Assembly: GCF_963678635.1 (NCBI RefSeq)
Contig: NC_087064.1
Location: forward strand, 54,258,338 to 54,322,337
Source of the DNA: Symsagittifera roscoffensis
Lineage: Eukaryota > Xenacoelomorpha > Acoela > Convolutidae
Length of the DNA: 64,000 nt
Direction of reading: 5' to 3'
Shown: positions 12,101 to 24,300 of the stretch, in pieces
Numbering within the stretch: position 1 is the stretch's first letter
Layout: each line of letters starts with the position of its first letter
Program-made: the position numbers and the translations under genes
The notes under the pieces: model-generated
What the model was told of the DNA's origin: nothing
The model's input: the letters and a program-made list of their open reading frames with translations, nothing else
Databases searched by the model: none

Positions 12101-15100
12101 GCTAGAGGTTGAAGTGCGGAGGATGCGTTTTGGTTTTTGGAATTTCTAAAACAAACTGTTTTTGATACGGTGTGCTGAAGGTTGAATTGCGCAGGAGTCT
12201 AATTGATTTGTGAAGTTCTAAAAGGCTGCTTTTGATACAGTCTGCTAGAGGTTGATATGCGCAAAATTTTAGTTGATTTTGAAATTTTAAGAAGATGTTT
12301 TTGATACGATCTGCTAGTGGTTGAGGTGTGCAAGATTCTATTTGGTTTTTGAAATTCTAGGAAAATTTTAATGATGCGGTCTTTTAGAATTTGAGATGCG
12401 CAGGATTCTACTTGGTTTTTCGCAATTCCAAGATGATGTTAATTCGGCGGTCAGCTAGAAAATCAGGTGCGCTGATTTCTTTTTGGTTTTAAAATCTAGT
12501 AGATGTTTTTGATACGATCTGCTAGTGTTTGAGGTGCGCAGGATCCTAGTTGATTTTTGAGATTCGAAGAAGTTTTTTACGATGCGGTCTTTTAGAAGTT
12601 GAGGTGCGCAGGATTCTACTCTAGTCCTTGCAATACCAAAATGATGTTATTTCAGCAGTCAGCTAGAAATTGAGGTGAGGAGGATTCCTTTTGGTTTTTG
12701 GGATTTCTAAAAAAAATGTTTTCGATACGGTCTGCTAGTGGTTGAGGTGTGCAAGATTCTATTTTGTTTTTGAAATTCTAGGAAAATTTTAATGATGCAG
12801 TCTTTTGGAATTTGAGATGCGCAGGATTCTACTTGGTTTTTCGCAATTCCTTGATGATGTTATTTCGGCGGTCAGCTAGAAAATCAGTTGCGGAGGATTC
12901 TTTTTGGATTTTTGAATTAACAAAAAGTTGTATTGATACGGTCTGCTGAATTTTGAGCTGCGCAGGAGGCCAACTGATTTCTGAAGTCCTATGAGGCTGC
13001 TTTTGATACGATGTGGTAGAGGCTGATTTATGCAGGTTATGTTGGTTTTGGATTTCATTGATGCGGTCTTTTAGAAGTTGAGGTGCGCAGGATTCTACTT
13101 GGTTTTTCGCAATTCCAAGATGATGTTATTTCGGCGGTCAGCTAGAAATTGAGGTGCGCTAATTTTTTTTTTGGTTTTAGAATCTAGTAGATGTTTTTGA
13201 TACGATCTGCTAGTGTTTGAGGTGCGCAGGATCCTAGTTGATTTTTGAGATTCGAGGAAGTTTTTTACGATGCGGTCTTTTAGAAGTTGAGGTGCGCAGG
13301 ATTCTACTCTAGTCCTTGCAATACCAAAATGATGTTATTTCAGCAGTCAGCTAGAAATTGAGGTGAGGAGGATTCTTTTTGGTTTTTGGGATTTCTAAAA
13401 AAAATGTTTCGATACGGTCTGCTGAACGTTGAGCTGCGCAGGAGTCTAATTGATTTGTGAAGCTCTAAGAGGCTGCTTTTGATACAGTCTGCTATAGGTT
13501 GATATCTGCAGGTTCTTAGTTGGTTTTGAAATTTTAAGAAGATGTTTTTGATACGATCTGCTAGTGGTTGAGGTGTGCAAGATTCTAGTTGGTTTTTGAA
13601 ACTCTAGATAGATTTTAATGATGCGGTCTGCTAGATGCTGAGGTGCGCAGGATTCTAATCGGTTTCGTACTATTCCAAGATAATGTTATATCATCGGTCA
13701 GCTAGAAATTGAGGTGCGGAGGATTCTTTTTGGTTTTTGGAATTTCTAAAAAAAAATGTTTTTGATACGGTCTGCTGAAGGTTGAGCTGCGCAGGAGTCT
13801 AATTGATTTGTGCAGTTCTAAGAGGCGGGTTTTGATACAGTCTGCTAGAGGTTGCTATATGCAGGTTTTAAGTTGGTTTTGAACTTTTAAGAAGATGTTT
13901 TTGATACGATCTGCTAGTGGTTGAGGTGTGCAAGATTGTAGTTGGTTTTTGAAATTCTAGGAACATTCGAGTGACTCGGTCTGCTAGAAATTGAAGTGCG
14001 CAGGATTCTAGTTGGTTTCTTGCAGCTGCAAGATGATGTTATTTCTCCGGTCTGCTAGAAAATCAGGTGCGGAGGATTCTCTTTGGATTTTTGAATTTAC
14101 AAAAAATTGTATTGATACGGTTTGCTGAATGTTGAGCTGCACAGGAGTCTAACTGATTTCTGAAGTTCTATGAGGCTGCTTTTGATACGATGTGATAGAG
14201 GTTGATATATGCAGGTTTTTAGTTGGTTTTGAATTTTTAAGAAGATGTTTTTGATACGATCAGCTAGTGGCTGAGGTGCGCAGCTTTCAAGTTAGTTTTC
14301 GATTTTCTGAGAAGAATTTTTTGATAAGTTCTGGTGAAGGTTGAGTTACGCAGGGTTCTAGCTGGTTTTTGAGCTTCTAAGAAAAAATTTTTATATGGTC
14401 TGTTTGAGGTTGGGATGCGCAGCATTCTATTTGGTCTTTGATTTTCTAAGAAGATGTTTTTGATACAATCTGCTAGTGGTTGAGGTGCGCAAGATTCTAG
14501 TTGGTTTTTGAAATTCTAGGAAGATTTTATTGATGCGGGCTGCTAGAGAATGAGGTGCGCAGGATTCTACTTGGTTTCTTGCAAATCCAAAATGATGTTA
14601 TTTCTGCGCTCAGCTAGAAAATTGAGGTGCGGAGGATTGTTTTTGATTTTTGAATTTCTAAAAGATGTTTTACACGGTCTGCTAGATGTTGGGTTGCGCA
14701 GGATTTGAGTTGGTTTTTGATTTAATATAAAAAAAAATTTAATGAGATCTGCTGGAAGCTGAAGCGCGCAAGATTTTAGGAATGTTTTTAGAGTATGAGA
14801 AGTTTTTTTTGATGCGTTTTGCAAGAGATTGAGGTGCAAAAAATTCTAGTTGGTTTTTGAAATACTAAGAAGTTGTTTTGAAACGATCTGCTAGAAGTTG
14901 AGTTGCGCAGGATTCTTGTTGGTTTTTGAAATTCCTTGAATATTTTTTTCATGTGGTCTGCTAGAATTTGAGGTGTTCAGATTTTAAAGGGTTTTTGAAA
15001 TTTTAAGAAATTTTTTTTGTTGAGATCTGCTAAGAGATTGAAGTGCGCAGGATTCTAATTGCTTTTTTGATTTGTAAGAAATTTTTTGATACGGTCTGCT

Positions 15101-17340
15101 GGGCAGGTGGGCAGGATTCTAGTTGGTTTTTGAAGTTCTGAGAGGTTGCTTTCAATGCAGTTTGCTGGAGGTTGAGGTGGGCAAGATTCTAGTTGGTTTA
15201 TGAAATTCTAAGAAATTGTTTTGGAACGGTCTGCTAGATTGGAATGCGCAAGGCTCTAGTTGGTTTTTGAAATACTAAGAAGATGTTTTGAAACGATCTG
15301 CTAGAAGTTGAGTTGCGCAGGATTCTTGTTGGTTTTTGAAATTCTTTGAATATTTTTTCATGTGGTGTGCTAGAAGTTGAGGTGTTCAGATTTTAAAGGG
15401 TTTTTGAAATTTTAAGAAAAATTTTTTGTTGAGATCTGCTAGAGATTGAAGTGCGCAGGATTCTAATTGCTTTTTTGATTTGTAAGAAATTTTTTGATAC
15501 GGTCTGCTGGGCAGGTGGGCAGGATTCTAGTTGGTTTTTGAAGTTCTGAGAGGTTGCTTTTTATACAGTTTGCTGGAGGTTGAGGTGGGCAAGATTCTAG
15601 TTGGTTTATGAAATTCTAAGAAATTGTTTTGGAACGGTCTGCTAGATTGGAATGCGCAAGGCTCTAGTTGGTTTTTAAATTTCTAAGAAGATGGTATTGT
15701 TGTGGTCTGCTACAGGTCGAGGTGCGCAGGATTCTAGTTGGTGGGTGAATTTCTATGGAGATGTTTTTGATACGATCTGCTAGATATTGAGTTGTGCAGG
15801 ATTCTTGTTGGTTTTTGAAGTTCTTTGAATATTTTTTCATGTGGTGTGCTAGAAGTTGAGGTGTTCAGATTTTAAAGGGTTTTTGAAATTTTAAGAAAAA
15901 TTTTTTGTTGAGATCTGCTAGAGATTGAAGTGCGCAGGATTCTAATTGCTTTTTTGATTTGTAAGAAATTTTTTGATACGGTCTGCTGGGCAGGTGGGCA
16001 GGATTCTAGTTGGTTTTTGAAGTTCTGAGAGGTTGCTTTTTATACAGTTTGCTGGAGGTTGAGGTGGGCAAGATTCTAGTTGGTTTATGAAATTCTAAGA
16101 AATTGTTTTGGAACGGTCTGCTAGATTGGAATGCGCAAGGCTCTAGTTTTTTTTATATTTCTAAGAAGATGGTATTGTTGTGGTCTGCTACAGGTCGAGG
16201 TGCGCAGGATTCTAGTTGGTGGGTGAATTTCTATGGAGATGTTTTTGATACGATCTGCTAGATATTGAGTTGTGCAGGATTCTAGTTAGTTTTTGATTTT
16301 CTAAGAGACATTTTTGATAAGGTCTGCTGGATGTTGAGTTGCGCAGGGTTGCAGCTGGTTTTTTGAGATTCTAAGAAAAAAAAATTATACGGTCTGCTTG
16401 AGGTTGAGTTGCGCAGCATTCTAGTTGGTCTTTGGTTTTCTAAGAAGATGCTTTTGATATTGTCTGCCAAAGGTTTAGATGCGCAGGGTTCTAGTTAGTT
16501 TTTGAATTTTGACGAAAATTTTATTGATACGTTCTGCTAGAGGTGGAGGCGCGCCGGTTTTTAGTTGGTTTTTCATTTTGTAGGAATATGTTTTGAATAC
16601 GGTCTGCAGGTTTTTTTTGGTTTTGAATTTTTAAGAAGATATTTTTGATACTATCTGCTAGTGGTTGAGGTGCGCAGGATTCTAGTTCGTTTTTGATTTT
16701 CTAAGAGGGTGTTTTTGATAAAGTCTGCTGGATGTTGAGTTGCGCAGAATTCTCGGTGATTATTGAAGTTCTACGAATTTTTTTTTGGATGCGGTCTGCT
16801 AGAAGATAAGGTGCGCAGGATTGTACTTCGTTTCTCGCAATTCCAAGTTGATGCTATTTCTGCGGTCAGCTGGAAACTGAGTAGCGGAGGATTCTTTTTG
16901 GTTTTTGGAAATCCTAAAAAAAAATGTTTTTGATACGGTATGCTGAAGGGTGAGCTGCACAGGAGTCTAATTGATTTGTGAAGCTCTAAGAGGCTGATTT
17001 TGATACAATCTGCTAGAGGTTGATATAAGCAGGTTTTTTTATTGGTTTTGAAATTTAAGAAGATGTTTTTGATACGAACTGCTAGTGATTGAGGTGCGAA
17101 GGATTCTTGTTGGTTTTTGAAATTCCTTGAATATTTTTTTCATGTGGTCTGCTAGAAGTTGAGGTGTTCAGATTTTAAAGGGTTTTTGAAATTTTAAGAA
17201 AATTTTTTTGTTGAGATCTGCTAGAGATTGAAGTGCGCAGGATTCTAATTTTTTTTTTGATTTGTAAGAAATTTTTTGATACGGTCTGCTGGGCAGGTGG
17301 GCAGGATTCTAGTTGGTTTTTGAAGTTCTGAGAGGCTGCT
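9181..17340 (+). repeat. 8.16-kb satellite block, copy A
   Basis: This block is repeated almost base for base at 17,341-24,300. Paired landmarks keep an offset of 8157-8162 bp: 9181 to 17,342, 9411 to 17,573, and 12,876-13,058 to 21,034-21,216. Differences in the compared stretches are single bases. Inside the block a module of about 0.7 kb occurs twice (9181-9900 and 11,746-12,455, spacing 2565 bp) with the landmark GAAGTGCGGTGGATTC. Near the right end copy A carries one extra 479-bp unit compared with copy B (landmark CATGTGGTGTGC at 15,359 and again at 15,838). Beyond it the A/B offset falls to about 7680 bp. Confidence 0.88.
15359..16316 (+). repeat. Tandem 479-bp seven-monomer unit present twice
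   Basis: Two adjacent copies share CATGTGGTGTGCTAGAAG, TTCAGATTTTAAAGGG, GGGCAGGTGGGCAGG and GGAACGGTCTGCTAGATTGG. They begin at 15,359 and 15,838, a 479-bp period matching seven monomers. The second block copy at 23.5-24.0 kb has only one such unit. This is a visible copy-number change between two otherwise near-identical 8-kb blocks. A diverged relative lies at 14,890-15,290. Confidence 0.8.
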
Positions 17341-20300
17341 TTTGATAAGATCTGATAGAGGTTGATTTATGCAGGTTTTAAATTGGTTATGAAATTTAAG
17401 AAGATGTTTTTGATACGAACTGCTAGTGATTGAGGTGCGAAGGATTATAGTTAGTTTTTGAAATTCTAGGAAGATATTATTGATGCTGTCTGCGAGAGGT
17501 TGAGGTGGGCAGGATTCTACTTGGTTTCTCGCAATCCAAGATGATGTTACTTCTGCGGTTAGCTAGAAATTGAAGTGCGGTGGATTCTTTTTGGTTTTAG
17601 AATCTAGTAGATATTTTTGATACGATCTGATAGTGTTTGAGGTGCGCAGGTTGCTAGTTGGTTTTTGAAATTCTAGGAAGATTTTAATGAGAAGTCTGCT
17701 AGAGGTTGAAGTGCGGAGGATGCGTTTTGGTTTTTGGAATTTCTAAAACAAACTGTTTTTGATACGGTGTGCTGAAGGTTGAATTGCGCAGGAGTCTAAT
17801 TGATTTGTGAAGTTCTAAAAGGCTGCTTTTGATACAGTCTGCTAGAGGTTGATATGCGCAAAATTTTAGTTGATTTTGAAATTTTAAGAAGATGTTTTTG
17901 ATACGATCTGCTAGTGGTTGAGGTGTGCAAGATTCTATTTGGTTTTTGAAATTCTAGGAAAATTTTAATGATGCGGTCTTTTAGAATTTGAGATGCGCAG
18001 GATTCTACTTGGTTTTTCGCAATTCCAAGATGATGTTATTTCGGCGGTCAGCTAGAAATTGAGGTGCGGAGAATTCTTTTTGATTTTTGAGATTCGAGGA
18101 GGTTTTTTACGATGCGGTCTTTTAGAAGTTGAGGTGCGCAGGATTCTACTCTAGTCCTTGCAATACCAAAATGATGTTATTTCAGCAGTCAGCTAGAAAT
18201 TGAGGTGAGGAGGATTCTTTTTGGTTTCGAAATTTCCAAAAAAAATGTTTTTGATACGATATGCTAGTGGTTGAGGTGTGCAAGATTCTATTTGTTTTTT
18301 GAAATTCTAGCAAGTTTTTAATAATGCAGTCTGCTAGATGTTGAGGTGCTCAGGATTCTAATCGGTTTCTTGCAATTCCACGATGATGTTATTTTAGTGG
18401 TCAGCTAGAAATTGAGGTGCGGAGAATTCTTTTTGATTTTTGGAATTACTAAAAAAACGTTTTTGATACGGTCTGCTGAAGGTTGAGCTGCGCAGGAACC
18501 TAATTGATTTGTGAAGCTCTAAGAGGCTGTTTTTGATACAGTCTGCTAGAGGTTGATTTAAGCAGTTTTTTAGATGGTTATGAAACTTTAAGAAGATGTT
18601 TTTGATATGATCTGCTAGTGATTGAGGTGCGTAGGATTTTGTTTGGTTTTCGAATTTCTTTGAAAATTTTTTTGATGAGATCTGCTATAGGTTAAAATGC
18701 GCAGGATTCTAGTTATTTTTCCGAGTTATAGTAGATGCTAATTATGGGTTCATCTAGAAGTTGAGGTGCGCAGAAGTTAATTTAATTTTCGACTTTCTAA
18801 AATATTGTTTTTGATACGGCCTGCTGAAGGTTGAGCTGCGCAGGAGTCTAATTTCTTTGTGAAGTTCTAAGACGCTGCTTTTGATAAGATCTATAGAGGT
18901 TGATTTATGCAGGTTTTTAGTTGGTTATGAAATTTTAGGAAGATGTTTTTGATACGAACTGCTAGTTGTTGAGGTTCGCAGGAATCTAGTCGATTTTTGA
19001 AATTCTAGGAAGATTTTAATGATGCAGTCTGCTAGAGGTTGATGTGCGCAGGATTCTTCTTTGCTTCTTGCAACTCCAAGATAATGTTACTTCTGCGGTC
19101 AGCTAGAAATTGAGGTGCGGAAGATTCTTTTTGGTTTTGAAATTTCCAAAAAAAAAAAGTTTTTGATACGATATGCTAGTGGTTGAGGTGTGCAAGATTA
19201 TATTTGTTTTTTGAAATTCTAGCAAGATTTTAATGATGCAGTCTGCTAGATGTTGAGGTGCTCAGGATTCTAATCGGTTTCTTGCAATTCCACGATGATG
19301 TTATTTTAGTGGTCAGCTAGAAATTGAGGTGCGGAGGTTTCTTTTTGGTTTTTGGAATTACTAGAAAAACGTTTTTGATACGGTCTGCTGAAGGTTGAGC
19401 TGCGCAGGGGTCTAATTGATTTGTGAAACTCTTAGAGGCTGATTTTGGTACAGTCTGCTAAGGTTGATATGTGCAGGTTTTTAGTTGGTTTTGAAATTTT
19501 AAGAAGATGCTTTTGATACGGTCTGCTAGTGGTTGAGGTAAGCAGGATTCTAGTTGGTTTTTGAAATTCTTGGAAGATTTTAATGATGCGGTCTGCTAGA
19601 GTCTGATGTGCGCAGGATTCTAGTTGGTATGTGAAGTTCTAGGAGGCTGCTTTTGATACTATCTGCGAGTAGTTGAGGTGTGTAGGATTTTGTTTGGTTT
19701 TCGAATTTCCTTGAAAATTTTTTTGATGAGATCTGCTATAGGTTAAAATGCGCAGTTGATGCTATTTATGGGTTCATCTAGAAGTTGAGGTGCGCAGAAG
19801 TTAATTTACTTTTCGACTTTCTAAAAAAAGTTTTTAATACGGTCTGCTGAAGGTTGAGCTGCGCAGGAGTTTAATTGCTTTGTGAAGTTCTAAGAGGCTG
19901 CTTTTGATAAGATCTGATAGAGGTTGATTTATGCAGGTTTTAAATTGGTTATGAAATTTAAGAAGATGTTTTTGATACGAACTGCTAGTGATTGAGGTGC
20001 GAAGGATTATAGTTAGTTTTGAAATTCTAGGAAGATATTATTGATGCTGTCTGCAAGAGGTTGAGGTGGGCAGGATTCTACTTGGTTTCTCGCAATCCAA
20101 GATGATGTTACTTCTGCGGTTAGCTAGAAATTGAAGTGCGGTGGATTCTTTTTGGTTTTAGAATCTAGTAGATATTTTTGATACGATCTGATAGTGTTTG
20201 AGGTGCGCAGGTTGCTAGTTGGTTTTTGAAATTCTAGGAAGATTTTAATGAGAAGTCTGCTAGAGGTTGAAGTGCGGAGGATGCGTTTTGGTTTTTGGAA

Positions 20301-23300
20301 TTTCTAAAACAAACTGTTTTTGATACGGTGTGCTGAAGGTTGAATTGCGCAGGAGTCTAATTGATTTGTGAAGTTCTAAAAGGCTGCTTTTGATACAGTC
20401 TGCTAGAGGTTGATATGCGCAAAATTTTAGTTGATTTTGAAATTTTAAGAAGATGTTTTTGATACGATCTGCTAGTGGTTGAGGTGTGCAAGATTCTATT
20501 TGGTTTTTGAAATTCTAGGAAAATTTTAATGATGCGGTCTTTTAGAATTTGAGATGCGCAGGATTCTACTTGGTTTTTCGCAATTCCAAGATGATGTTAA
20601 TTCGGCGGTCAGCTAGAAAATCAGGTGCGCTGATTTCTTTTTGGTTTTAAAATCTAGTAGATGTTTTTGATACGATCTGCTAGTGTTTGAGGTGCGCAGG
20701 ATCCTAGTTGATTTTTGAGATTCGAGGAAGTTTTTTACGATGCGGTCTTTTAGAAGTTGAGGTGCGCAGGATTCTGCTCTAGTCCTTGCAATACCAAAAT
20801 GATGTTATTTCAGCAGTCAGCTAGAAATTGAGGTGAGGAGGATTCCTTTTGGTTTTTGGGATTTCTAAAAAAAATGTTTTCGATACGGTCTGCTAGTGGT
20901 TGAGGTGTGCAAGATTCTATTTTGTTTTTGAAATTCTAGGAAAATTTTAATGATGCGGTCTTTTGGAATTTGAGATGCGCAGGATTCTACTTGGTTTTTC
21001 GCAATTCCTTGATGATGTTATTTCGGCGGTCAGCTAGAAAATCAGTTGCGGAGGATTCTTTTTGGATTTTTGAATTAACAAAAAGTTGTATTGATACGGT
21101 CTGCTGAATTTTGAGCTGCGCAGGAGGCTAACTGATTTCTGAAGTCCTATGAGGCTGCTTTTGATACGATGTGGTAGAGGCTGATTTATGCAGGTTATGT
21201 TGGTTTTGGATTTCATTGATGCGGTCTTTTAGAAGTTGAGGTGCGCAGGATTCTACTTGGTTTTTCGCAATTCCAAGATGATGTTATTTCGGCGGTCAGC
21301 TAGAAATTGAGGTGCGCTGATTTCTTTTTGGTTTTAGAATCTAGTAGATGTTTTTGATACGATCTGCTAGTGTTTGAGGTGCGCAGGATCCTAGTTGATT
21401 TTTGAGATTCGAGGAAGTTTTTTACGATGCGGTCTTTTAGAAGTTGAGGTGCGCAGGATTCTACTCTAGTCCTTGCAATACCAAAATGATGTTATTTCAG
21501 CAGTCAGCTAGAAATTGAGGTGAGGAGGATTCTTTTTGGTTTTTGGGATTTCTAAAAAAAATGTTTCGATACGGTCTGCTGAACGTTGAGCTGCGCAGGA
21601 GTCTAATTGATTTGTGAAGCTCTAAGAGGCTGCTTTTGATACAGTCTGCTATAGGTTGATATCTGCAGGTTCTTAGTTGGTTTTGAAATTTTAAGAAGAT
21701 GTTTTTGATACGATCTGCTAGTGGTTGAGGTGTGCAAGATTCTAGTTGGTTTTTGAAACTCTAGATAGATTTTAATGATGCGGTCTGCTAGATGCTGAGG
21801 TGCGCAGGATTCTAATCGGTTTCGTACTATTCCAAGATAATGTTATATCATCGGTCAGCTAGAAATTGAGGTGCGGAGGATTCTTTTTGGTTTTTGGAAT
21901 TTCTAAAAAAAAATGTTTTTGATACGGTCTGCTGAAGGTTGAGCTGCGCAGGAGTCTAATTGATTTGTGCAGTTCTAAGAGGCGGGTTTTGATACAGTCT
22001 GCTAGAGGTTGCTATATGCAGGTTTTAAGTTGGTTTTGAACTTTTAAGAAGATGTTTTTGATACGATCTGCTAGTGGTTGAGGTGTGCAAGATTGTAGTT
22101 GGTTTTTGAAATTCTAGGAACATTCGAGTGACTCGGTCTGCTAGAAATTGAAGTGCGCAGGATTCTAGTTGGTTTCTTGCAGCTGCAAGATGATGTTATT
22201 TCTCCGGTCTGCTAGAAAATCAGGTGCGGAGGATTCTCTTTGGATTTTTGAATTTACAAAAAATTGTATTGATACGGTTTGCTGAATGTTGAGCTGCACA
22301 GGAGTCTAACTGATTTCTGAAGTTCTATGAGGCTGCTTTTGATACGATGTGATAGAGGTTGATATATGCAGGTTTTTAGTTGGTTTTGAATTTTTAAGAA
22401 GATGTTTTTGATACGATCAGCTAGTGGCTGAGGTGCGCAGCTTTCAAGTTAGTTTTCGATTTTCTGAGAAGAATTTTTTGATAAGTTCTGGTGAAGGTTG
22501 AGTTACGCAGGGTTCTAGCTGGTTTTTGAGCTTCTAAGAAAAAATTTTTATATGGTCTGTTTGAGGTTGGGATGCGCAGCATTCTATTTGGTCTTTGATT
22601 TTCTAAGAAGATGTTTTTGATACAATCTGCTAGTGGTTGAGGTGCGCAAGATTCTAGTTGGTTTTTGAAATTCTAGGAAGATTTTATTGATGCGGGCTGC
22701 TAGAGAATGAGGTGCGCAGGATTCTACTTGGTTTCTTGCAAATCCAAAATGATGTTATTTCTGCGCTCAGCTAGAAAATTGAGGTGCGGAGGATTCTTTT
22801 TGATTTTTGAATTTCTAAAAGATGTTTTACACGGTCTGCTAGATGTTGGGTTGCGCAGGATTTGAGTTGGTTTTTGATTTAATATAAAAAAAAATTTAAT
22901 GAGATCTGCTGGAAGCTGAAGCGCGCAAGATTTTAGGAATGTTTTTAGAGTATGAGAAGTTTTTTTTGATGCGTTTTGCAAGAGATTGAGGTGCAAAAGA
23001 TTCTAGTTGGTTTTTGAAATACTAAGAAGTTGTTTTGAAACGATCTGCTAGAAGTTGAGTTGCGCAGGATTCTTGTTGGTTTTTGAAATTCCTTGAATAT
23101 TTTTTTCATGTGGTCTGCTAGAATTTGAGGTGTTCAGATTTTAAAGGGTTTTTGAAATTTTAAGAAATTTTTTGTGTTGAGATCTGCTAAGAGATTGAAG
23201 TGCGCAGGATTCTAATTGCTTTTTTGATTTGTAAGAAACTTTTTGATACGGTCTGCTGGGCAGGTGGGCAGGATTCTAGTTGGTTTTTGAAGTTCTGAGA

Positions 23301-24300
23301 GGTTGCTTTTAATGCAGTTTGCTGGAGGTTGAGGTGGGCAAGATTCTAGTTGGTTTATGAAATTCTAAGAAATTGTTTTGGAACGGTCTGCTAGATTGGA
23401 ATGCGCAAGGCTCTAGTTGATTTTTGAAATACTAAGAAGATGTTTTGAAACGATCTGCTAGAAGTTGAGTTGCGCAGGATTCTTGTTGGTTTTTGAAATT
23501 CTTTGAATATTTTTTCATGTGGTGTGCTAGAAGTTGAGGTGTTCAGATTTTAAAGGGTTTTTGAAATTTTAAGAAAAATTTTTTGTTGAGATCTGCTAGA
23601 GATTGAAGTGCGCAGGATTCTAATTGCTTTTTTGATTTGTAAGAAATTTTTTGATACGGTCTGCTGGGCAGGTGGGCAGGATTCTAGTTGGTTTTTGAAG
23701 TTCTGAGAGGTTGCTTTTTATACAGTTTGCTGGAGGTTGAGGTGGGCAAGATTCTAGTTGGTTTATGAAATTCTAAGAAATTGTTTTGGAACGGTCTGCT
23801 AGATTGGAATGCGCAAGGCTCTAGTTGGTTTTTAAATTTCTAAGAAGATGGTATTGTTGTGGTCTGCTACAGGTCGAGGTGCGCAGGATTCTAGTTGGTG
23901 GGTGAATTTCTATGGAGATGTTTTTGATACGATCTTCTAGATATTGAGTTGTGCAGGATTCTAGTTAGTTTTTGATTTTCTAGGAGATATTTTTGATAAG
24001 GTCTGCTGGATGTTGAGTTGCTCAGGGTTGCAGCTGGTTTTTTGAGATTCTAAGAAGAAAAAAAATTATACGGTCTGCTTGAGGTTGAGTTGCGCAGCAT
24101 TCTAGTTGGTCTTTGGTTTTCTAAGAAGATGCTTTTGATATTGTCTGCCAAAGGTTTAGATGCGCAGGGTTCTAGTTAGTTTTTGAATTTTGACAAAAAT
24201 TTTATTGATACGTTCTGCTAGAGGTAGAGGCGCGCCGGTTTTTAGTTGGTTTTTCATTTTGTAGGAATATGTTTTGAATACGGTCTGCTAAAAGTTTAGC
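17341..24300 (+). repeat. 8.16-kb satellite block, copy B
   Basis: This is the second copy of the block starting at 9181. It contains the same modules in the same order, including both 0.7-kb internal copies (17,342-18,060 and about 19,907-20,615). It lacks the extra 479-bp unit of copy A. After about 24,280 it leaves homology with copy A: here GGTCTGCTAAAAGTTTAGC follows TTTTGAATAC, whereas copy A reads GGTCTGCAGGTTTTTTTTGG at about 16,605. That join looks like a deletion in copy A or a different partner module. The near-identity suggests duplication of a unit of more than 100 monomers. Confidence 0.87.
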
